A DNA stretch of 64,000 bases, from contig NZ_CP150254.1 of assembly GCF_037975445.1 (NCBI RefSeq), positions 5,330,001 through 5,394,000 of the forward strand, given 5' to 3'. The notes beneath the pieces are model-generated. The model was given only the letters and a program-made list of their open reading frames with translations, ran no database searches and had not been told where the DNA came from. A program made the translations under genes and the position numbers. Of the stretch, positions 58,863 through 64,000 are shown piece by piece; positions within the stretch are counted from its first letter, which is position 1, and each line of letters begins with the position of its first letter. The stretch is from Peribacillus sp. FSL P2-0133. Its GTDB lineage: Bacteria > Bacillota > Bacilli > Bacillales > DSM-1321.

Positions 58863-58972
58863 TTCACGAGTAAATGCGCGGATTTTACGAGTAAAGTGCC
58901 AAAATTCACGAGTAAATGTGTGAATTTCACGAGTAAAGTGCCAAAATTCACGAGTAAACGCGGATTTCACGC
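58863..58972. repeat. 21-bp tandem repeat with TTCACGAGTAAA core
   Basis: The 12-base core TTCACGAGTAAA (one copy TTTACGAGTAAA) starts at 58863, 58884, 58905, 58926 and 58947, an exact 21-base period, with a partial sixth unit at 58966. The 9-base spacers alternate between a GCG-rich type and GTGCCAAAA. The plus-strand frame through it (KFTSK repeats) has no ribosome site and I do not call it a gene. Confidence 0.85.
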
Positions 58973-58991
58973 ATTCCATGTGCATTGCCAC

Positions 58992-59078
58992 TCATTTTTT
59001 CAAGGAAATTGCCAAGTAAGCAAATCCCAATTCGATTCCGCAAAGCACAAAAAGGGTGATTAAAGTTTGGAACATCAT
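58992..59078 (-). CDS. 28-residue hydrophobic peptide
   Basis: ATG at 59078 is preceded by GAGGAGGAGGAG (59083-59094), one of the strongest ribosome sites in the window. The peptide begins MMFQTLITLFVLCGIELGF and ends in SLKK: one membrane span with a single Glu inside and a basic C-terminus. This is the build of small membrane peptides, including type I toxins, but I do not recognise a family. The only strong minus-strand terminator downstream (58722-58762) has no other gene to serve. Divergent from the LacI gene. Existence is inferred from ribosome site, composition and terminator. Confidence 0.5.
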   Translation of the reverse strand: MMFQTLITLFVLCGIELGFAYLAISLKK

Positions 59079-59118
59079 GATCTCCTCCTCCTCTAAGACT
59101 TAAAACAATCTTAAAGGA

Positions 59119-59211
59119 TGAAACCCATACCAGAACAAGACCTTATTTGAAGAAATCTTCAGCAGCCCCGCACTGTTCTCTTGCCCTGAAATGGGTTTCA
59201 TACTGTACAAT
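59119..59211 (+). promoter_or_regulatory. lacI-type gene promoter with palindromic operator
   Basis: TTGCCC (59181-59186) and TACAAT (59206-59211) bracket TGAAATGGGTTTCA (59187-59200), a LacI-type palindrome with TGAAA/TTTCA arms; the 19-base spacing is long. A related half, TGAAACCCAT, lies at 59119-59128 next to the leader of the divergent peptide gene. Autoregulation and control of the peptide gene are inferred. Confidence 0.5.
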
Positions 59212-59237
59212 ATAAAAAAAGAAAAAACGGTGATACC

Positions 59238-60200
59238 ATGACAAATATTAAAGAAATAGCTCAATGTGCCGGTGTATCTGTCTCAACAGTGTCCCGTGTA
59301 TTGAATGATCATCCATATGTAAGCCCCGATAAAAGAAAGAGCGTCTTAGAAGCCATCGATCGTTTGAATTATACGAGAAACATAAATGCCATTCATCTTT
59401 CTAAAGGTAAAACAAATCTTATCGGCATAATCATCCCCTTCAACAATCACCCATATTACGGGGCAATCGTTAACGGAATCACTAAACAGGCAAATGCAAT
59501 TGGCTGTCATATCGTCATCTTTCAAACAAACTATGACAGAGAGAAAGAAATCGAGGCTTTTAATATGCTGCAAATGAAGCAGCTCGATGGCATTATCGTT
59601 TGTTCAAGGATTTCGGAAATGAAAATCCTTTTGGATTATCAAAAATACGGACCGATTATTTTATGTGAGGATACAGCCCAGGCTGAATTCTCATCCATCA
59701 GCATTGATCATTATGCAGCTTTCTCCTGTGCCCTTGAGTACGTGATTGCTAAAGGATATAAGAAAATCGGATACAGCCTCGGCCGTAAAAAGAGCAGAAA
59801 TAGTTCCCATCGTACAAAGGCCTTTAACGATATCATGAGTAAACATCAACTGATAAACAATAAAGAATGGCTGTTTGAAGGCAGTTATCACATCAAAGAC
59901 GGTGAACAATTGTTTCAGGAATGGAATTCGATGATAGATAAACCTGAAGCCATCATCATCACGAATGATGACACGGCGGCAGGCTTCATTCTTACCGCTA
60001 AGAAATCGGGTATAAGGGTCCCGGAAGATGTGGCCATTCTCGGTTTCAATAATGATAGCCTGAGTGAAATGCTCGACATCACGACCATTTCCTTACCGCT
60101 GGAATGGATTGGGAAAATGGCAGTGGACCTATTTGAGAATCCTGAAGTGGTCAAACATGTAAAACTGGACTACGCCCTTATAAAAAGGAGGACCGTTTAG
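59238..60200 (+). CDS. LacI-family transcriptional regulator
   Basis: 320 residues. N-terminal helix-turn-helix (IKEIAQCAGVSVSTVSRVLN at 4-23) and hinge, then a sugar-binding fold with IGIIIPFNNHPYYGAIVNGI near 63-82 and the C-terminal AIIITNDDTAAGFILTAKKSG and AILGFNND segments. No sugar genes are adjacent; the GH13 gene lies 2 kb away in opposite orientation behind lysP. Target most likely its own promoter and the divergent peptide gene. Effector unknown. Confidence 0.9.
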   Translation: MTNIKEIAQCAGVSVSTVSRVLNDHPYVSPDKRKSVLEAIDRLNYTRNINAIHLSKGKTNLIGIIIPFNNHPYYGAIVNGITKQANAIGCHIVIFQTNYDREKEIEAFNMLQMKQLDGIIVCSRISEMKILLDYQKYGPIILCEDTAQAEFSSISIDHYAAFSCALEYVIAKGYKKIGYSLGRKKSRNSSHRTKAFNDIMSKHQLINNKEWLFEGSYHIKDGEQLFQEWNSMIDKPEAIIITNDDTAAGFILTAKKSGIRVPEDVAILGFNNDSLSEMLDITTISLPLEWIGKMAVDLFENPEVVKHVKLDYALIKRRTV

Positions 60201-60451
60201 TTATCACATTGCTTTATTTTGGTATATCGTCAATTAAAATCTTCCTTGCCCATCATTCATTAACTAGGAAAAAATAACCACATAAAATAATCATTGCGAT
60301 ATTCATGAGATTATTTTATAATTTTGATATAGTAAAGTTTACTCAATTACTAGCAATCTATTGCGATTGAATGAATTTCATGAGCACTATCGTCCGACGT
60401 CACTTACAAGCTGACGCAACGATTTTAGAAAATTGAATACTTCCTCATTTA
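60201..60451. other. Intergenic stretch before the lysine riboswitch
   Basis: AT-rich sequence holding the presumed lysP promoter. No ORF with a ribosome site. A block at 60390-60430 (GACGTCACTTACAAGCTGACGC) is less AT-rich but shows no clear structure. Confidence 0.4.
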
Positions 60452-60696
60452 CCGATGAGTTAGAGGCTGCAGCTTATAAAAGTAAAACGGACGAGATTCT
60501 GGAAAATTCAAGACTCCGTTTGAAAGGATAAGTTGCCGAAGTTAGGGTATATTCCATGTATATTCTCGCTGGCGGTGTTACCGAACAGGAACACCACTGT
60601 CACGTTTTTTCAAAAAAGCGTGGGGAGCTATCTTCGGAAGGATAAACGGGTTTATTATAAACAGCCGTCGATCTTTTTCGACTGCTGTTTTTTTAT
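60452..60696 (+). ncRNA. Lysine (L-box) riboswitch and terminator
   Basis: The L-box signatures appear in order: GTTAGAGGCTGC (60459-60470), AAAGGATAAGTTGCCGAAG (60523-60541), CTCGCTGGCGGTG (near 60565), ACACCACTGTCACG, GGGGAGCTATC (60622-60632). A terminator follows: ACAGC...GTCGA / TCGAC...GCTGT with T7 (60659-60696). The downstream gene is a lysine permease, which fits. Lysine binding should stop transcription. Confidence 0.9.
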
Positions 60697-60734
60697 TTTT
60701 CGTTCCCTTCCAATAAAAAGGAGTGTAACATCAA

Positions 60735-62186
60735 TTGTCAAATTCACAATCACCATCAAGCCCTACTGAACTGAAAAGGAGCCTGAAAGCGCGTCATTTA
60801 ATGATGATTTCATTAGGTGGAACGATTGGAACAGGTTTATTTTTAGCAAGTGGCGGGGCCATTCATTCAGCCGGTCCCGGCGGTGCTTTGGTGGCATACG
60901 CGGTCATCGGCATCATGGTTTATTACTTAATGACAAGTCTTGCAGAAATGGCAGCGTTCATGCCAGTGGCCGGTTCGTTCCGTGTCTATGCATCCAAATT
61001 CGTCGATCCGTCTTTCGGTTTTGCGATTGGTTGGAACTACTGGTATAACTGGGCAATCACCATTGCCGCTGAATTGGCTGCCGTTGTCTTAATTATGAAG
61101 TTCTGGTTCCCGGATAGCCCTTCATTTATCTGGAGTGCCATTGCGTTAATCACTATGTTTCTTATCAATTACATGTCAGTTAAAGGTTTCGGGGAAACAG
61201 AGTTCTGGTTTGCCATGATCAAAGTCGTGACAGTCATCATTTTCTTGATCACGGGTGTTCTGATCATTCTCGGAATCATGGGTGGGAAAGACCCAATTGG
61301 TTTTTCCAATTTCACAATGGGCGAAGGTCCCTTTAACGGAGGGTTCTTCACGATCCTGGGCGTATTCATGGCTGCCGGCTTTTCATTCCAAGGAACGGAA
61401 TTGCTTGGAGTGACTGCTGGTGAAAGTGAGGATCCAGAAAAAAATATCCCAAAAGCGATCAGATCCGTTTTCTGGCGCATCATCTTATTCTATATCCTTG
61501 CCATTTTTGTAATTGGAATGATCATTCCGTTTACCGATTCACGTTTATTGAGTGAAGATGTTGCCGTAAGTCCATTCACGCTTGTATTTGAACGGGCCGG
61601 CCTTGCATTTGCTGCATCCATCATGAACGCGATCATTCTATCATCCGTACTCTCTGCCGGTAACTCTGGCATGTACGCTTCAACCCGTATGCTATGGGAC
61701 TTGGCACGTGATGGGAAAGCACCGAAATTCCTAGGCAAGTTAGATAAAAGAGGGGTACCCGTGAATGCACTTATCGTGACTTCTTTAGTAGGCTGCGTTG
61801 CATTCTTAGCTTCATTTTTCGGTGATGGCGTCGTTTATATCTGGTTATTGAACGCTTCAGGCATGGCGGGATTCGTCACCTGGGTCGGGATTGCGATTGC
61901 CCATTATCGGTTCCGCAAAGCTTACGTAGCTCAAGGCCTTGATATGAATGATTTACCATTCCGGGCAAAAGGCTTCCCATTCGGGCCTATATTCGCACTT
62001 GTCCTTTGTATTATCATTATCATCGGACAAGGCTATCAAGCTTTCAGCAGCGATGGGATCGACTGGAATTCAATGTTTGTTTCCTACATTGGCTTAATTT
62101 TATTTTTCGTCCTTTGGTTCGGCTATAAAATCAAGCATAAAACGAAAATCATTCCCCTAGAGGAATGTGACCTTAAATCAAAATAA
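60735..62186 (+). CDS. lysP: Lysine-specific permease LysP
   Basis: 483 residues with twelve predicted membrane spans, amino acid-polyamine-organocation family. SLGGTIGTGLFLASG near 27-41 is the first unwound helix, and FQGTELLGVTAGESEDPEKNIPKAI near 222-246 is the amino acid permease signature. Proton-driven lysine uptake is inferred from LysP similarity and from the L-box upstream. TTG start with AAAGGAG upstream. Single gene, strong terminator. Confidence 0.93.
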   Translation: MSNSQSPSSPTELKRSLKARHLMMISLGGTIGTGLFLASGGAIHSAGPGGALVAYAVIGIMVYYLMTSLAEMAAFMPVAGSFRVYASKFVDPSFGFAIGWNYWYNWAITIAAELAAVVLIMKFWFPDSPSFIWSAIALITMFLINYMSVKGFGETEFWFAMIKVVTVIIFLITGVLIILGIMGGKDPIGFSNFTMGEGPFNGGFFTILGVFMAAGFSFQGTELLGVTAGESEDPEKNIPKAIRSVFWRIILFYILAIFVIGMIIPFTDSRLLSEDVAVSPFTLVFERAGLAFAASIMNAIILSSVLSAGNSGMYASTRMLWDLARDGKAPKFLGKLDKRGVPVNALIVTSLVGCVAFLASFFGDGVVYIWLLNASGMAGFVTWVGIAIAHYRFRKAYVAQGLDMNDLPFRAKGFPFGPIFALVLCIIIIIGQGYQAFSSDGIDWNSMFVSYIGLILFFVLWFGYKIKHKTKIIPLEECDLKSK

Positions 62187-62191
62187 TACAC

Positions 62192-62226
62192 AAAGGACCT
62201 GTTCTAAGGAGAACAGGTCCTTTTTT
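62192..62226. terminator. Bidirectional terminator lysP / malL
   Basis: AAAGGACCTGTTCT and AGAACAGGTCCTTT form a 14-bp stem with T6 to the right. It touches the malL stop codon. Confidence 0.9.
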
Positions 62227-63905
62227 CATTTCAAATGATAAACACGGCATTCATATGGACGCAGAGGTTTGCTGGAGATTCCTTCTTCCTCCTGCCCATA
62301 ATTGCCGATCAGCCTTGTGGCTGAATATGCATGCAGTTCTTCAGGCAAAGTATAGGAGGCCTGCTCTTCTCTAAAGTTGCATAGAACCAAAAGCCTTTCA
62401 TCTTCAAACGATCTCGTGTAGGCAAATATTCGTTCATCATCCGGCCATAGCAGTTCAAAACGGCCATAAACGACGACTTCATGTTTCTTGCGTAATTGGA
62501 TAAGCTTTTTATAAAAATGAAAAATGGAATTCGGATCATTATAGGCTTTTTCTGCATTAATCACGGGGAAATTGGGATTAACCTTAATCCAAGGCGTCCC
62601 TTTCGTGAATCCCGCGTTCCGGGAGTCATTCCACTGAATCGGTGTCCTCGCATTATCCCTGCTGCGGGCGTGGATGGCTGACATCATCCGCTCTTTTGAC
62701 CAGCCATGTGAATTGACGAGTTCGTCATATGAATTCAATGTTTCGATATCCCGGTAATCATCGATGCTTTCAAATGCAACATTGGTCATGCCCAGCTCTT
62801 CCCCTTGATATATATAAGGTGTCCCTTGAAGCATATGAAGACAAGCTGCAAGCATCTTTGCGCTTTCAATACGATACTTTCCATCATTACCAAACCTTGA
62901 GACAATCCGGGGCTGATCATGATTGTTCCAGTATAAACTGTTCCAGCCATCCCCCTCCAAACCAGTCTGCCACTTGGAAAGAATTCGCTTTAAATCGGTA
63001 AGCTTCCACTTATCATTACTCCATTTCCCTGCTGGTCCGCTCCCCAAATCCATATGTTCGAATTGAAAGACCATATGTAGCTCACCACGATCTTTACCTG
63101 TGAACAATTGCGCCTCCTCCGGTGTGACGCCTGGCATCTCCCCAACCGTAATCACGTCATGTCCAGAAAGTGTCCGTTGATTGATTTCCTGCAAAAACTC
63201 ATGTATGCGCGGGCCATTCAGGAAAAAGGGGCTTCCATCGCCATGCTGTTTCTCATGATGAACGGCTCCATCTGAATAGCTTTGATCTTTCGAAAGGAAG
63301 TTGATGACATCCATCCGGAAGCCATCGACACCCTTATCCAGCCACCAAGTCATGATGCTGTAGATCTCTTCACGGAGCTTAGGGTTCTCCCAGTTTAAAT
63401 CCGGTTGTTTCCTGCTGAATAAATGTAAATAATATTCATCGGTTCCCTCATCATATTCCCATGCTGAACCTTTAAAAATGGACTCCCAATTATTCGGTTC
63501 TTTTCCATTCCTGCCAGGTTTCCAAATATAATAATCACGTTTCGGATTATCTTTTGAAGATCGTGATTCCTTGAACCAAGGGTGTTCATCTGAAGAATGG
63601 TTGACCACCAGGTCCATCATGACCTTCATTCCACGTTCATGAACCGCCTTCAACAACCTATCGAAATCGGACATGGTCCCGAATTCAGTCATGATTGATT
63701 TATAATCACTGATATCGTACCCATTGTCATCATTGGGAGATTGATAAACAGGGGATAGCCATATCACGTTCACACCCAGCTCTTGTAAATAATCGAGTTT
63801 CATCAAGATCCCGTTTATATCCCCTATCCCATCTCCATCACTATCCATAAAACTCCTTGGATACACTTGATACACAACTGCCTCTTTCCACCATGCTTTG
63901 TCCAT
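62226..63905 (-). CDS. malL: GH13 oligo-1,6-glucosidase
   Basis: 559 residues, TIM barrel plus C-terminal beta domain. Catalytic D199 (GFRMDV), E256 (VGEMPG) and the NHDQPR Asp near 328. V200 after the nucleophile is the residue linked to alpha-1,6 (isomaltose-type) specificity; Thr there marks alpha-1,4 enzymes. No signal peptide, so cytosolic. It frees glucose from isomalto-oligosaccharides. GAGGGGG precedes ATG 63905; the frame is open 12 codons further. Trehalose-6-phosphate hydrolase is the nearest alternative, but no tre genes are adjacent. Confidence 0.9.
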   Translation of the reverse strand: MDKAWWKEAVVYQVYPRSFMDSDGDGIGDINGILMKLDYLQELGVNVIWLSPVYQSPNDDNGYDISDYKSIMTEFGTMSDFDRLLKAVHERGMKVMMDLVVNHSSDEHPWFKESRSSKDNPKRDYYIWKPGRNGKEPNNWESIFKGSAWEYDEGTDEYYLHLFSRKQPDLNWENPKLREEIYSIMTWWLDKGVDGFRMDVINFLSKDQSYSDGAVHHEKQHGDGSPFFLNGPRIHEFLQEINQRTLSGHDVITVGEMPGVTPEEAQLFTGKDRGELHMVFQFEHMDLGSGPAGKWSNDKWKLTDLKRILSKWQTGLEGDGWNSLYWNNHDQPRIVSRFGNDGKYRIESAKMLAACLHMLQGTPYIYQGEELGMTNVAFESIDDYRDIETLNSYDELVNSHGWSKERMMSAIHARSRDNARTPIQWNDSRNAGFTKGTPWIKVNPNFPVINAEKAYNDPNSIFHFYKKLIQLRKKHEVVVYGRFELLWPDDERIFAYTRSFEDERLLVLCNFREEQASYTLPEELHAYSATRLIGNYGQEEEGISSKPLRPYECRVYHLK

Positions 63906-64000
63906 GTCTTTCCCCCTCTTTAGCCGCATTGATATAATCATTACACCAATACCCCTATTATAAAAGGGGAAACTTCAGAATATTCTACTTTTATTCAGCT
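63906..64000 (-). promoter_or_regulatory. malL upstream region
   Basis: On the minus strand a TATAAT box lies in the TTTTATAATAGGGG stretch near 63960, with only a poor -35. Inverted CCCCTTTT/AAAAGGGG-like tracts surround it. No clear catabolite (cre) site is visible within the window. Confidence 0.35.

Noticed and set aside
58863-58972. CRISPR-like array
   Set aside because: Units are 21 bases with 9-base near-identical spacers and no cas genes nearby; it is a simple tandem repeat.
58806-59063. Plus-strand 85-codon frame with KFTSK repeats
   Set aside because: It is only the 21-bp DNA repeat read in frame. No ribosome site precedes its ATG, and the better supported ORF is on the opposite strand.

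Overview
The window is chromosomal core sequence of a spore-forming, low-GC member of the Bacillaceae. Gene order follows the Bacillus subtilis yui-yum-yut-yun-suf block and then the met, yus and fad blocks. Spore genes (yunB, yutH, yutC, yuzL, two CotF-like coat genes), TTG starts with strong Shine-Dalgarno sites, S-box and L-box riboswitches and bidirectional terminators all fit. A Peribacillus-like genome is my best guess, by inference only. I see no tRNA, rRNA, CRISPR array, prophage or intact insertion sequence.

Layout. 1-1.7 kb: ribD (cut by the left edge) and a stand-alone GTP cyclohydrolase II gene in one leftward operon, behind a promoter with an HxlR-type operator instead of an FMN riboswitch. 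1.9-11 kb: a yuzC-like gene, pepA, yuiD with a cytosolic cobalamin-binding protein gene, yuiC, yuiB, a Nudix gene, the flavoenzymes yumB and yumC, and yhfK. 10.9-12.2 kb: accessory patch with a composite repeat, a ykvA-like gene, a 5'-truncated gene remnant and a 52-codon ORF directly behind a terminator-like hairpin. 12.2-15.3 kb: iron-sulfur and redox genes yutM, yuzB, yutJ, yuzD, yutI. 15.4-18.8 kb: hom-thrC-thrB, coupled by ATGA overlaps, with a good sigma-A promoter. 18.9-32.8 kb: an L,D-transpeptidase, yutH, yutG, yutF, yutE, small proteins, yutD, yutC, lipA, yunA, yunB, an HD-GYP protein, yunC, yunD, yunE, yunF. 33-38.3 kb: sufCDSUB with a 21-bp palindrome in front. 38.3-39.7 kb: gene-poor stretch with the second composite repeat and a decayed IS1182-type transposase. 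39.7-44.2 kb: metNIQ and metY, each behind a SAM-I riboswitch. 44.3-52.9 kb: yusE, yusF, gcvH, yusI, the fadNAE beta-oxidation operon with a FadR-type operator, yuzL and fadM. 53-58.6 kb: two coat genes, rodA, and mntABCD behind an MntR-like box. 58.7-60.2 kb: a probable small peptide gene divergent from a LacI-family regulator. 60.2-64 kb: lysP behind a lysine riboswitch, and a GH13 oligo-1,6-glucosidase.

How the parts connect: sulfur amino acids (metNIQ, metY), iron-sulfur assembly (suf, yutM, yutI) and users of those clusters (lipA) lie close together. Lipoate from lipA serves gcvH. The fad genes break down fatty acids. The Thr operon makes threonine from the aspartate pathway, and lysP imports lysine under lysine control. 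The least explained parts are the 58.7-59.2 kb peptide/LacI unit, the two composite repeats, the 11.6-12.2 kb patch and the operators in front of ribA and sufC.
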